The notes under the pieces: model-generated
Databases searched by the model: none
The model's input: the letters and a program-made list of their open reading frames with translations, nothing else
Told to the model about the DNA's origin: nothing
Part shown: positions 55,845 to 64,000 of the stretch, piece by piece
How the letters are laid out: each line of letters starts with the position of its first letter
Position numbering within the stretch: position 1 is the first letter of the stretch
Program-made: the position numbers and the translations under genes
Origin: Pectobacterium sp. A5351
GTDB taxonomy: Bacteria; Pseudomonadota; Gammaproteobacteria; Enterobacterales; Enterobacteriaceae
Length of the DNA: 64,000 nucleotides
Direction of reading: 5' to 3'
Assembly (NCBI RefSeq): GCF_028335745.1
Contig: NZ_CP116477.1
Span: 4,030,001-4,094,000, forward strand

Positions 55845-55987
55845 CGTTAACAGCTGCGCTGTAGCTGTTCAGTATAGACTCGGTTTACGCCTTATATCCT
55901 ATCGCCCACGTTGATCGCCAGTACAAATTGAGTGATAACCGCGACTTTTCCCAGTAGAAAGTCCCTTCACATCCGATCAATGAGGGG

Positions 55988-56019
55988 ATAAAAAAAACGC
56001 CACGACCCAGCGTGGCGTT
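55988..56019 (-). terminator. Intrinsic terminator of rho
   Basis: AACGCCACG (55996-56004) pairs with CGTGGCGTT (56011-56019), and on the minus strand it is followed by eight U residues. It separates rho from the ECA operon. The remaining 313-base gap holds a family 1 repeat and the wecA leader. Confidence 0.88.
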
Positions 56020-56042
56020 CCCCGAGTTATCCGTAATGTACC

Positions 56043-56130
56043 CGTCATACTTCAAGCCGCATGTGCGTTGGCAATACTCGGCTCATCTCTGAGCCTCGCC
56101 CTGAGGGGCCGCCGCAAGCGGCGTTCATTT
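56043..56130 (-). repeat. Dispersed intergenic repeat, family 1, copy C (diverged)
   Basis: Read on the minus strand, it ends in GCCAACGCACATGC-GG-CTTGAAGTATGACG, as in copies A and B. Its three hairpins are CGCCG-CTTG-CGGCG (56110-56123), GCCC/GGGC (56098-56109) and GGCTCA-GAGA-TGAGCC (56080-56095). They occupy the same positions as in copy A but with paired base changes. Confidence 0.85.
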
Positions 56131-56157
56131 AGGGTATATATAGATGAACGCCCGGAT

Positions 56158-57417
56158 TTATGAACGTTTCATCATGTCGAAGAATTCATCGTTGGTTTTC
56201 GTCATCGCCAGCTTGTTGATCAGGAATTCCATCGCGTCGATCTCGCCCATTGGGTGAATGATCTTGCGTAGAATCCACATCTTCTGCAATTCTTCAGAGG
56301 TGGTAAGCAATTCTTCTTTACGCGTACCAGAGCGGTTGTAATCAATCGCCGGAAAGACGCGTTTTTCTGCAATTTTACGTGCCAGGTGCAGTTCCATATT
56401 ACCTGTACCTTTAAACTCTTCGTAAATCACTTCATCCATCTTGGAACCGGTATCCACCAGCGCAGTAGCGATGATGGTCAGGCTACCGCCTTCCTCAACG
56501 TTACGCGCCGCACCGAAGAAGCGCTTAGGACGATGCAGGGCGTTAGCATCCACACCACCGGTCAACACTTTGCCCGACGCCGGAACAACGGTGTTGTAGG
56601 CACGCGCCAGACGGGTAATGGAGTCCAGCAGAATGATAACATCTTTCTTATGCTCAACCAGGCGCTTCGCTTTTTCGATCACCATTTCGGCAACCTGAAC
56701 GTGACGGGAAGCCGGTTCGTCAAACGTTGACGCCACCACTTCACCTTTCACCAGACGCTGCATCTCAGTCACTTCTTCTGGGCGTTCGTCAATCAGCAGT
56801 ACCATCAGCACACAGTCAGGATGGTTGTAAGCAATGCTCTGCGCAATATTCTGCAGCAGCATGGTTTTACCTGCTTTGGGCGGTGCAACGATCAGACCAC
56901 GTTGACCACGGCCAATCGGCGCAGCCAGATCCAGTACACGCGCCGTCAGATCTTCTGTCGAGCCGTTACCACGTTCCATACGCAGACGAGAGTTTGCATG
57001 TAGCGGCGTGAGGTTTTCGAACAGGATCTTGTTGCGGGCGTTTTCAGGTTTGTCGTAGTTGACTTCGTTAACTTTCAGCAGCGCAAAGTAGCGTTCACCT
57101 TCTTTCGGCGGACGAATCTTGCCAGAAATGGTGTCACCAGTACGGAGGTTAAAACGGCGGATTTGGCTGGGAGAAACGTAGATATCATCGGGGCCTGCGA
57201 GGTAGGAGCTGTCTGCGGAGCGGAGAAAGCCGAAGCCATCCTGCAATATCTCCAGCACACCATCGCCGAAAATATCCTCGCCGCTTTTGGCATGCTGTTT
57301 CAGAATAGCGAAGATAATATCCTGTTTACGCATGCGGGCCTGATTTTCCAGACCCATATTTTCGCCAAGAGCAATTAACTCAGAAACTGGCGTATTCTTT
57401 AATTCGGTAAGATTCAT
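56158..57417 (-). CDS. rho: Transcription termination factor Rho
   Basis: A 419-residue hexameric RNA helicase, the same length as E. coli Rho. It has an N-terminal helix bundle and OB fold for RNA binding ([22 protein letters not shown]), Walker A APPKAGKT, Walker [14 protein letters not shown], and the Q-loop/R-loop region in the C-terminal ATPase. The ATG at 57417 ([15 protein letters not shown]) matches E. coli. An in-frame upstream extension of 38 codons is not conserved. A terminator follows. Rho is relevant to the corA leader noted in this window. Confidence 0.98.
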   Translation of the reverse strand: MNLTELKNTPVSELIALGENMGLENQARMRKQDIIFAILKQHAKSGEDIFGDGVLEILQDGFGFLRSADSSYLAGPDDIYVSPSQIRRFNLRTGDTISGKIRPPKEGERYFALLKVNEVNYDKPENARNKILFENLTPLHANSRLRMERGNGSTEDLTARVLDLAAPIGRGQRGLIVAPPKAGKTMLLQNIAQSIAYNHPDCVLMVLLIDERPEEVTEMQRLVKGEVVASTFDEPASRHVQVAEMVIEKAKRLVEHKKDVIILLDSITRLARAYNTVVPASGKVLTGGVDANALHRPKRFFGAARNVEEGGSLTIIATALVDTGSKMDEVIYEEFKGTGNMELHLARKIAEKRVFPAIDYNRSGTRKEELLTTSEELQKMWILRKIIHPMGEIDAMEFLINKLAMTKTNDEFFDMMKRS

Positions 57418-57908
57418 AGTGGTGGGTTCTTTAACTCGGGGTAAATCTCGAACTATTAACGTGAATGGTATGGCAGGGTCATCCGTGCCTCTATAACAGC
57501 CTTCAACCACCGGATTCCTGTCTGGTTTCACACCTGAAGCGCATTACATCCGCGCAAAACAACATCCGCACAAACGATATCCGCATAAACCAACGGCAGG
57601 AGATCGAAGACACACAAAACTAAGTATTATAAAACTAGTAGACTGCCAAAATCAGATCACAAACGTGTTGTAAAATAATCATTTTTCAAAAAAGACTTTG
57701 CAAAACAACGATTTTTCGATTTCGACACAGAATAATGCTTTAGACTCTAACTTTCAGGCTTAAGCCTAAGGGCTTAAACATAGGCAAGTACGATATGCAG
57801 TGATGAAGAATCTAACACGCTTCCCGACGAGCGGCAAGCGGTCAATATGAGAATTGCATATTGCCCGATTGCGCCCGTCGGCAATACCCTTTGGGGGTAT
57901 AAAGCTAA
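57418..57908 (-). other. rho leader and trxA-rho intergenic region
   Basis: This 491-base stretch has no convincing gene. A TATAAT (57631-57626 on the minus strand) is a likely -10, implying a leader of about 200 bases for rho. Long leaders fit rho autoregulation, but no counterpart of the E. coli rhoL peptide was recognised. The perfect palindrome AGGCTTAAGCCT near 57754 and a small ATACCC/GGGTAT hairpin (57884-57900) just after the trxA stop are also present. Confidence 0.4.
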
Positions 57909-58235
57909 TTACAGATTCGCCGTCAGGAACTCTTTCAGTTGCCCTTTGGACAGCGCGCCGACTTTTGTCGCCGCGACTTCGCCGTTTTTAAACAGCAGCA
58001 GAGTGGGGATACCACGGATACCATATTTCGGCGCAGTGGCCGGATTTTCATCAATGTTCAGCTTGGTAACCGTCAGTTTTCCTTCAAACTCTTCGGCGAT
58101 TTCATCCAGGATAGGAGCGATCATTTTGCAAGGACCACACCACTCAGCCCAGAAATCAACCAAGATAGCGCCCTCAGCTTGCAGTACTTTCGTGCCGAAG
58201 CTGTCATCAGTCAGGTGAATTATTTTATCGCTCAT
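57909..58235 (-). CDS. trxA: Thioredoxin 1
   Basis: A 108-residue thioredoxin with the redox motif WCGPCK (Cys33 and Cys36 counting Met1), the buried Asp in LVDFWAEW, and the cis-proline in GIRGIPTLL. It reduces ribonucleotide reductase, methionine sulfoxide reductase and other proteins. It is divergent from rhlB across about 118 bases and followed by rho, as in E. coli. Confidence 0.98.
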   Translation of the reverse strand: MSDKIIHLTDDSFGTKVLQAEGAILVDFWAEWCGPCKMIAPILDEIAEEFEGKLTVTKLNIDENPATAPKYGIRGIPTLLLFKNGEVAATKVGALSKGQLKEFLTANL

Positions 58236-58353
58236 ATTTTACTCCGCAGGATTATTTCTACCTTGTTGGTGTAGCATTAACCAACAACGGCTTGACTTTA
58301 TTTCACCGGATACGCTTTCGTAAAGCAATAGTTAGCTGATATTCTACCACACT

Positions 58354-59646
58354 ATGAGCAAAACACACTTAACTGAACAGAAGTTTTCCGACTTCGCCCT
58401 GCACCCGCAGGTTATTGAAGCCCTTGAAAGTAAAGGGTTTCATAACTGTACGCCTATTCAGGCGTTAGCTCTGCCATTGGCTCTGTCAGGGCGTGATGTT
58501 GCAGGTCAGGCGCAAACCGGTACCGGCAAGACGCTGGCTTTTCTCGCGTCTACTTTCCATTATTTGCTTTCACACCCTGCAAATGCAGAGCGTCAAACCA
58601 ATCAACCACGTGCCTTAATTATGGCACCAACCCGTGAACTGGCTGTCCAGATTCACTCTGACGCAGAAGCACTGTCTCACCTTACTGGGTTAAAACTGGG
58701 TTTAGCCTACGGTGGAGACGGTTACGACAAGCAGCTTAAGGTGCTGGAAAACGGCGTTGATATCCTGATCGGTACCACCGGTCGCCTGATTGATTACGCC
58801 AAACAGAACCACATAAACCTGGGCGCGATTCAGGTCGTCGTGCTGGACGAAGCGGACCGTATGTACGATCTCGGCTTCATCAAAGATATTCGCTGGTTGT
58901 TCCGCCGCATGCCGCCAGCGACACAGCGTCTGAACATGCTCTTTTCCGCAACGCTCTCCTACCGGGTGCGTGAACTCGCGTTTGAACAGATGAATAACGC
59001 AGAGTACGTGGAAGTTGAACCAGAGCAAAAAACCGGCCATCGCATTAAAGAAGAACTGTTTTATCCGTCTAACGAAGAAAAAATGCGCCTGCTCCAGACA
59101 CTGCTGGAAGAAGAGTGGCCGGACCGCTGCATTATTTTCGCGAATACCAAGCATCGCTGCGAAGATATCTGGGGCCATCTGGCTGCCGACGGCCATCGTG
59201 TTGGGCTGCTGACGGGCGACGTCGCACAGAAAAAACGTCTGCGTATTCTGGAAGAATTTACTCAGGGCAATCTGGATATTCTGGTGGCAACGGACGTTGC
59301 AGCGCGTGGTTTACATATTCCTTCCGTGACCCACGTTTTCAACTACGACCTGCCGGATGACTGCGAAGACTACGTCCACCGTATTGGACGTACTGGTCGC
59401 GCGGGACAAAGCGGATTTTCCATCAGCCTGGCTTGTGAAGAGTATGCGCTGAACCTCCCGGCTATCGAGACCTATATCGGCCACAGCATCCCGGTCAGCA
59501 AATACAACAGCGACGCGCTGATGAATGATTTACCCGCGCCGAAGCGTTTAACACGCCCACCGCGTTCCAATAATGGCCCGCGCCGACATAGCAATGCGCC
59601 GCGCCGCAGTGGAGCGCCCCGTAATAACCGTAAACGAGCGGATTAA
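58354..59646 (+). CDS. rhlB: ATP-dependent RNA helicase RhlB
   Basis: A 430-residue DEAD-box helicase and degradosome partner of RNase E. It has a Q motif ([13 protein letters not shown]), [18 protein letters not shown] (VLDEADRM), SAT (FSATLS) and [10 protein letters not shown]. The C-terminal tail is rich in Arg, Pro and Asn ([13 protein letters not shown]) and binds RNA. Length is near E. coli (421 aa). gppA starts 6 bases after the stop, so the two are co-transcribed. Confidence 0.97.
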   Translation: MSKTHLTEQKFSDFALHPQVIEALESKGFHNCTPIQALALPLALSGRDVAGQAQTGTGKTLAFLASTFHYLLSHPANAERQTNQPRALIMAPTRELAVQIHSDAEALSHLTGLKLGLAYGGDGYDKQLKVLENGVDILIGTTGRLIDYAKQNHINLGAIQVVVLDEADRMYDLGFIKDIRWLFRRMPPATQRLNMLFSATLSYRVRELAFEQMNNAEYVEVEPEQKTGHRIKEELFYPSNEEKMRLLQTLLEEEWPDRCIIFANTKHRCEDIWGHLAADGHRVGLLTGDVAQKKRLRILEEFTQGNLDILVATDVAARGLHIPSVTHVFNYDLPDDCEDYVHRIGRTGRAGQSGFSISLACEEYALNLPAIETYIGHSIPVSKYNSDALMNDLPAPKRLTRPPRSNNGPRRHSNAPRRSGAPRNNRKRAD

Positions 59647-59652
59647 CCGTCG

Positions 59653-61149
59653 ATGCTGAGCTCTTCTTCACTTTACGCTGCCATCGATCTCGGCTCGAAC
59701 AGCTTCCATATGCTGGTCACCCGGGAAACCGCAGGCAGCATTCAGACGCTGGCGAAAATAAAGCGTAAAGTCCGCCTTGCGGCAGGGCTGGATAAACAGA
59801 ATCGGCTCTCGCAGGACGCGATGCAGCGCGGCTGGCAGTGTCTACAGCTGTTCTCCGAACGGTTGCAGGACATCCCGCAGGATCAGGTGCGCGTCGTCGC
59901 GACCGCCACCCTGCGGCTGGCAACGAATGCTGACGAGTTTCTGCAACGGGCCCAGGAAATTCTGGGCTTGCCGATTCAGGTTATCAGCGGTGAAGAAGAA
60001 GCACGCCTGATTTATCAAGGCGTAGCACATACGACGGGCGGCCCGGATGCGCGTCTGGTCGTGGATATCGGCGGTGGCAGCACCGAGCTGGCGACAGGGA
60101 TTGGCGCAAAAACGACCCAGTTGATCAGCCTCCCGATGGGATGCGTCACGTGGCTGGATCGCTATTTCAGCGACCGCAATTTGGAAGCCGGTAATTTTGA
60201 ACGCGCGGAACAAGCGGCGCGTGAAATGCTGCGTCCTGTCGCCGCCTCGCTGCGCGAGCAGGGTTGGCAAATCTGCGTCGGCGCCTCCGGCACAGTACAA
60301 GCGCTACAGGAAATCATGGTCGCGCAGGGAATGGATGAATACATTACCCTGCCGAAGCTCAGACAGCTTAAAGAGCATGCGATTCAGTGCGATAAGCTGG
60401 AAGAGCTGGAAATTGAAGGCCTGACGCTGGAACGCGCGCTGGTTTTTCCCAGCGGATTAGCCATCCTGCTGGCGATCTTCCAAGAGCTCGACATCAAAAC
60501 GATGACGCTGGCTGGTGGAGCGCTGCGTGAAGGGCTGGTCTATGGCATGTTGCATTTGCCCATCGATCAGGACATTCGTCACCGCACATTGGCGACGCTG
60601 CAACGCCGCTATCTGCTGGATGCCGAACAGGCTAAGCGCGTCAGCACACTGGCGGACAACTTTCTGCAACAGGTTGCCCGTGACTGGCAGTTAGATAGCC
60701 GATGTCGCGAGTTACTGCGCAGCGCCTGTCTGGTACACGAAATCGGTTTGAGCATCGACTTTCGCCAGTCGCCCCAGCATGCAGCCTATTTGATTCGCCA
60801 TAGCGATCTCCCCGGCTTTACGCCCGCCCAGAAAAAACTGTTAGCCACGCTCCTGCAAAACCAGATTAACCCTGTCGATTTAATGCCGCTGAGTCAGCAG
60901 AATGCGCTGCCAGTGAATCAGGCGCAGCGCCTATGCCGCCTGTTACGTCTGGCGATTATTTTTGCCAGCCGGCGCCGCGATGACACGCTGCCAGCCGTAC
61001 GATTACGCGTAGAAGGTGAAACACTGCGTTTGATTCTGCCTGCGGGCTGGCTGGCACAGCATCCATTACGGGCAGAAATGCTGGAACAAGAAAGTCGCTG
61101 GCAGAGCTATGTACACTGGCCGCTGATGCTGGAAGAAGCTTCAGCTTAA
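59653..61149 (+). CDS. gppA: Guanosine pentaphosphate phosphohydrolase (GppA/PPX family)
   Basis: A 498-residue ASKHA-fold phosphatase that converts pppGpp to ppGpp and can attack polyphosphate ends. It shows the phosphate-1 loop [24 protein letters not shown] as phosphate-2, and a C-terminal HD-like helical domain with [10 protein letters not shown]. It is encoded right after rhlB and converges on rep, as in E. coli. Confidence 0.96.
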   Translation: MLSSSSLYAAIDLGSNSFHMLVTRETAGSIQTLAKIKRKVRLAAGLDKQNRLSQDAMQRGWQCLQLFSERLQDIPQDQVRVVATATLRLATNADEFLQRAQEILGLPIQVISGEEEARLIYQGVAHTTGGPDARLVVDIGGGSTELATGIGAKTTQLISLPMGCVTWLDRYFSDRNLEAGNFERAEQAAREMLRPVAASLREQGWQICVGASGTVQALQEIMVAQGMDEYITLPKLRQLKEHAIQCDKLEELEIEGLTLERALVFPSGLAILLAIFQELDIKTMTLAGGALREGLVYGMLHLPIDQDIRHRTLATLQRRYLLDAEQAKRVSTLADNFLQQVARDWQLDSRCRELLRSACLVHEIGLSIDFRQSPQHAAYLIRHSDLPGFTPAQKKLLATLLQNQINPVDLMPLSQQNALPVNQAQRLCRLLRLAIIFASRRRDDTLPAVRLRVEGETLRLILPAGWLAQHPLRAEMLEQESRWQSYVHWPLMLEEASA

Positions 61150-61171
61150 CGAGCACATAGGGGAGAACGCT

Positions 61172-63193
61172 TTATTCCCCTTTTGCTTTCGCCAACATCG
61201 CTCGGATGTTAGCAACGTTCGCCTGACCTTTCTGCATACGCTCTTGTGCGCTGACCACTTTCCTTTCTGTTTCCCACACGACATCGTCCTGCGGCAATTC
61301 CAGCAGGAAACGGCTCGGCTCAGGGCGAACCAATTCACCATACTGGCGGCGCTCTTTGCATAACGTGAAGATAAGTTCACTCTGGGCGCGCGTAATCCCC
61401 ACGTATGCCAGGCGGCGTTCTTCATCAACGTTGTCTTCATCAATGCTGCTTTGGTGCGGCAGTAGCCCCTCTTCCATCCCGACCAAAAAGACGTATGGAA
61501 ACTCCAGACCTTTGGACGCATGCAGCGTCATCAGTTGTACCTGATCCAGCTCCTCTTCACTTTCTCCACGTTCCATCATGTCCCGTAGGGTGAAGCGCGT
61601 CACCACCTGCGTCAATGTCATGGGCTCATCCAATTCGGAGCCTTCCAGCATTTCTGTCATCCAGCTAAATAACTGATTGACGTTCTTCATCCGCATTTCA
61701 GCGGCTTTTGGGCTGGGTGAGGTTTCATAGAGCCAGCTTTCGTAGTCCAGCCCATGAATCAGGTCGCGCACGGCGGCTACCGGTTCACGCTCTGCCAAAC
61801 GGGCAATTTCCGCCAGCCACTGGGTAAACCGTTGCAGGGATTCCAGCCCACGGCCGGTAAGCGACTGGCTCAATCCCAAATCAAAGCTCGCGCTGAACAG
61901 GCCTTTATTGCGCTGCCCTGCCCACTCCCCCAGCTTCTTCATCGTCGCCGGGCCGACCTCACGTTTGGGCGTGTTCACAATGCGTAAGAACGCGCTGTCA
62001 TCATCCGGGTTGGTCAAAACGCGCAGATAAGCCAGCAAGTCTTTGATTTCAGGACGGGAGAAAAAGGACGTGCCACCGGAAATGCGATACGGAATACGGT
62101 TCTGCATCAGCATCTTTTCAAACAGGCGCGACTGATGGTTACCACGATACAAAATGGCATAGTCGCCATACTGGGTCTTTTTAATAAAGTGATGGGCAAT
62201 CAGCTCACCAACGACCCGCTCCGCTTCGTGATCTTCGTTATTGGCGGTAATCACTTTGAGTTCATCGCCGTAGCCCAGCTCTGAGAACAGTCGTTTTTCA
62301 AAAACGTGCGGGTTATTGGCGATGAGAATATTGGCCGCTTTCAGAATACGCCCGGATGAGCGGTAGTTTTGTTCCAGCTTGATCACGTCAAGCGTGGGGA
62401 AATCCTGCTGTAGCAGCACCAGATTCTGTGGACGCGCCCCGCGCCAGGAGTAAATAGACTGATCGTCATCGCCTACGACGGTGAAACGCGCGCGGGTACC
62501 GACCAGCAGTTTCACCAGCTCATACTGGCTGGTATTGGTATCCTGATATTCATCCACCAGCAGGTAGCGCAAGCGGTTCTGCCAACGTTCGCGTACCTCA
62601 GCGTTTTGCTTCAGCAGCAGCGTAGGCAACAAAATCAGATCGTCGAAGTCCAGCACGTTACAGGCGCGCAAATGTTCATGATAGAGCGAGTAGCAGTGCA
62701 CAAATAGCTTGTCGCGTTCGGAACGCGCCGTCGCTGCCGCACCAGCAGGATCGATCAGATCGTTTTTCCAGTTTGAGATCGTCGAGATCAGCTGTTGCAG
62801 CAAAACCTTATCATTTTCCAGCCACTGCTCCGTCAGCTCTTTCAGCAGCGCCATCTGATCTTGATCGTCGAACAGGGAGAAGTTGGATTTCATCCCCAAT
62901 GCGGCGTATTCGCGTTTGATGATCTCCAACCCCAACGTATGGAAGGTCGCAATCATCAGCCCACGCGTTTCTTTACGCCCCAGCGTCTGCGCCACGCGCT
63001 CCTTCATCTCCCGCGCCGCTTTGTTGGTAAACGTCACGGCAGCAATATGCCGAGCCTGATAGCCACACTGGCGGATAAGGTGCGCAATCTTGTTGGTGAT
63101 CACGCGGGTCTTGCCTGAACCTGCGCCCGCCAGTACCAGACAAGGTCCGGTGACGAATTCGACGGCGTGTTGTTGGCTGGGGTTTAAGCGCAT
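61172..63193 (-). CDS. rep: ATP-dependent DNA helicase Rep
   Basis: A 673-residue superfamily 1A 3'-5' helicase, the same length as E. coli Rep and paralogous to UvrD at 11-13 kb. Walker A GAGSGKT is at 23-29, with [25 protein letters not shown] and [13 protein letters not shown]. It travels with the replisome via DnaB to clear proteins from DNA. I chose ATG 63193 ([13 protein letters not shown]), which matches E. coli; a GTG five codons upstream is less likely. It converges on gppA and is divergent from ppiC. Confidence 0.97.
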   Translation of the reverse strand: MRLNPSQQHAVEFVTGPCLVLAGAGSGKTRVITNKIAHLIRQCGYQARHIAAVTFTNKAAREMKERVAQTLGRKETRGLMIATFHTLGLEIIKREYAALGMKSNFSLFDDQDQMALLKELTEQWLENDKVLLQQLISTISNWKNDLIDPAGAAATARSERDKLFVHCYSLYHEHLRACNVLDFDDLILLPTLLLKQNAEVRERWQNRLRYLLVDEYQDTNTSQYELVKLLVGTRARFTVVGDDDQSIYSWRGARPQNLVLLQQDFPTLDVIKLEQNYRSSGRILKAANILIANNPHVFEKRLFSELGYGDELKVITANNEDHEAERVVGELIAHHFIKKTQYGDYAILYRGNHQSRLFEKMLMQNRIPYRISGGTSFFSRPEIKDLLAYLRVLTNPDDDSAFLRIVNTPKREVGPATMKKLGEWAGQRNKGLFSASFDLGLSQSLTGRGLESLQRFTQWLAEIARLAEREPVAAVRDLIHGLDYESWLYETSPSPKAAEMRMKNVNQLFSWMTEMLEGSELDEPMTLTQVVTRFTLRDMMERGESEEELDQVQLMTLHASKGLEFPYVFLVGMEEGLLPHQSSIDEDNVDEERRLAYVGITRAQSELIFTLCKERRQYGELVRPEPSRFLLELPQDDVVWETERKVVSAQERMQKGQANVANIRAMLAKAKGE

Positions 63194-63353
63194 AACGATC
63201 TTGCTCACTCATAAAACGGAAGGCGATTGTAGCAGAAAGCCGTATCGATCTTGACCAGGGATTTGTTATTAAGGAAAGCACGTCGCAGTCCACATCTTGC
63301 GTTGCAAATGTTACATTGCGCGCAGGCATCTCTTTTGCAAAAAAGGTAACAAC

Positions 63354-63635
63354 ATGGCAAATACCGCAGCAGCATTGCACATCCTGGTGGATACCGAACA
63401 GCAGGCTAACGACATTCTTGCTCAACTGGAAAAAGGCGCAGACTTCCAGAAACTGGCGCAAAAACACTCGACCTGCCCGTCAAAGCGCAATGGCGGTGAT
63501 TTAGGTGAATTTCGTAAAGGCGACATGGTGCCAGCGTTCGATAAGGCCGTGTTTTCCTGCGAATTGTTGAAACCGTTTGGTCCGGTAAAAACCCAGTTTG
63601 GTTACCATGTAATCAAGGTGCTATACCGCAACTAA
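63354..63635 (+). CDS. ppiC: Peptidyl-prolyl cis-trans isomerase C (parvulin)
   Basis: A 93-residue single-domain cytoplasmic parvulin: [22 protein letters not shown], then [23 protein letters not shown] and [19 protein letters not shown]. The conserved His/Cys/His of the active site are visible in ALHILV, HSTCPS and GYHVI. ATG 63354 has AAAGGTAACAAC upstream and gives the E. coli length; an upstream ATG would add 19 residues. A terminator follows. Confidence 0.96.
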   Translation: MANTAAALHILVDTEQQANDILAQLEKGADFQKLAQKHSTCPSKRNGGDLGEFRKGDMVPAFDKAVFSCELLKPFGPVKTQFGYHVIKVLYRN

Positions 63636-63661
63636 GTCATTACACCGACGCATATAAATAG

Positions 63662-63699
63662 AAAAAGCGCGCCGACCTTCTGGGCTGGCGCGTTTTTTT
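63662..63699 (+). terminator. Intrinsic terminator shared by ppiC and putA
   Basis: CGCGCC (63668-63673) pairs with GGCGCG (63687-63692), extended by A/T pairing of the flanking AAAAA and TTTTTTT. The symmetrical tracts make it work for both converging genes. Confidence 0.82.
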
Positions 63700-63700
63700 C

Positions 63701-64000
63701 TTAGCCTATCGTCATCAGGCTGGCGTTGCCGCCCGCTGCCGCAGTATTAATACTCAGGGCACGTTCGGTCAGCAGGCGCTCAAGCTGAACGTGGGTATCA
63801 CCCTGCGCATAACCCAGCGGCAGGATAATCGGGCCATCGCGCTCTGCAAGCATTGTACTCAACTGCCGCAACCGATCGGCATCCCCGTGGTAAATGACGC
63901 CATGAAAAGAGACGTCGTGCCGCTGCCAGTCCGGCGTAAACTGAATATGAGACTGTACCTCGGCGGGTAAATGCTCATAGAGCGTTTTCTCCTGCTCACC
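63701..64000 (-). CDS. putA: Bifunctional proline dehydrogenase/P5C dehydrogenase PutA (C-terminal end only)
   Basis: Reading back from the window edge, the minus strand encodes 99 residues ending in LERLLTERALSINTAAAGGNASLMTIG and TAA. The closing INTAAAGGNASLMTIG is diagnostic of the PutA C-terminus. Full PutA is about 1,320 residues, and only the C-terminal domain that follows the aldehyde dehydrogenase core is seen. PutA oxidises proline to glutamate at the membrane and, in enterobacteria, represses put genes through an N-terminal ribbon-helix-helix not in this window. Confidence 0.95.
   Translation of the reverse strand, partial: GEQEKTLYEHLPAEVQSHIQFTPDWQRHDVSFHGVIYHGDADRLRQLSTMLAERDGPIILPLGYAQGDTHVQLERLLTERALSINTAAAGGNASLMTIG

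Overview
The window is a typical enterobacterial chromosome segment, most like a soft-rot Pectobacterium (close to Dickeya). Nearly every housekeeping protein aligns along its full length with its E. coli counterpart, and the core order (recQ-pldA-yigI-rarD-corA-uvrD-yigB-xerC-yigA-dapF-lptM-cyaY-cyaA-hemCDXY, then argX-hisR-leuT-proM tRNAs, yifK, the ECA operon, rho, trxA, rhlB, gppA, rep, ppiC) is the E. coli order with insertions and losses. I infer the genus from the S-(2-succino)cysteine-type locus, the dispersed repeats and the synteny; no database search was run.

Layout. 1-8.3 kb: 3' end of glpQ, yigL, pldB, rhtB (rhtC is absent), recQ, pldA, yigI, rarD and a half-size AbrB-family membrane protein. 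8.3-11.1 kb: corA, with a corL-like leader ORF and hairpin, and an orphan cyclase-family gene. These two genes lie between perfect 133-bp inverted repeats. 11.1-20.4 kb: uvrD with a LexA box, the overlapping operon dapF-yigA-xerC-yigB, lptM/cyaY, a transporter remnant, and cyaA with a TTG start and CRP site. 20.4-24.5 kb: hemC-hemD-hemX-hemY. 24.5-25.0 kb: a gene-poor AT-rich stretch with an orphan terminator.

25.0-39.7 kb is the accessory region. It holds a GntR/FCD regulator, two MmgE/PrpD-fold enzymes, a TSUP transporter, an AapJQMP-type amino-acid ABC importer, and on the opposite strand an operon of fumarase/PurB-superfamily lyase, N-acetyltransferase, lipoprotein binding protein, permease, ATPase and M20 deacylase. 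The second operon matches the yxe-type pathway, in which S-(2-succino)cysteine is imported, N-acetylated, cleaved by S-(2-succino) lyase to fumarate and N-acetylcysteine, and deacetylated to cysteine. The MmgE/PrpD genes are candidate epimerases for this pathway. A TTGTATACAA-centred operator recurs upstream of both plus-strand blocks.

39.9-43.4 kb: a secreted phytase-like acid phosphatase, four tRNAs (Pro, Leu, His, Arg) under one strong promoter, and yifK. 43.6-55.8 kb: the enterobacterial common antigen operon wecA-wzzE-wecB-wecC-rffG-wecD-wecE-wzxE-wecF-wzyE-wecG, lacking rffH. 56-64 kb: rho, trxA, rhlB, gppA, rep, ppiC and the 3' end of putA.

Two families of palindromic intergenic repeats recur. 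One has three copies, and its stems are conserved by compensating base changes. No CRISPR array, complete insertion sequence, prophage or rRNA gene was seen.
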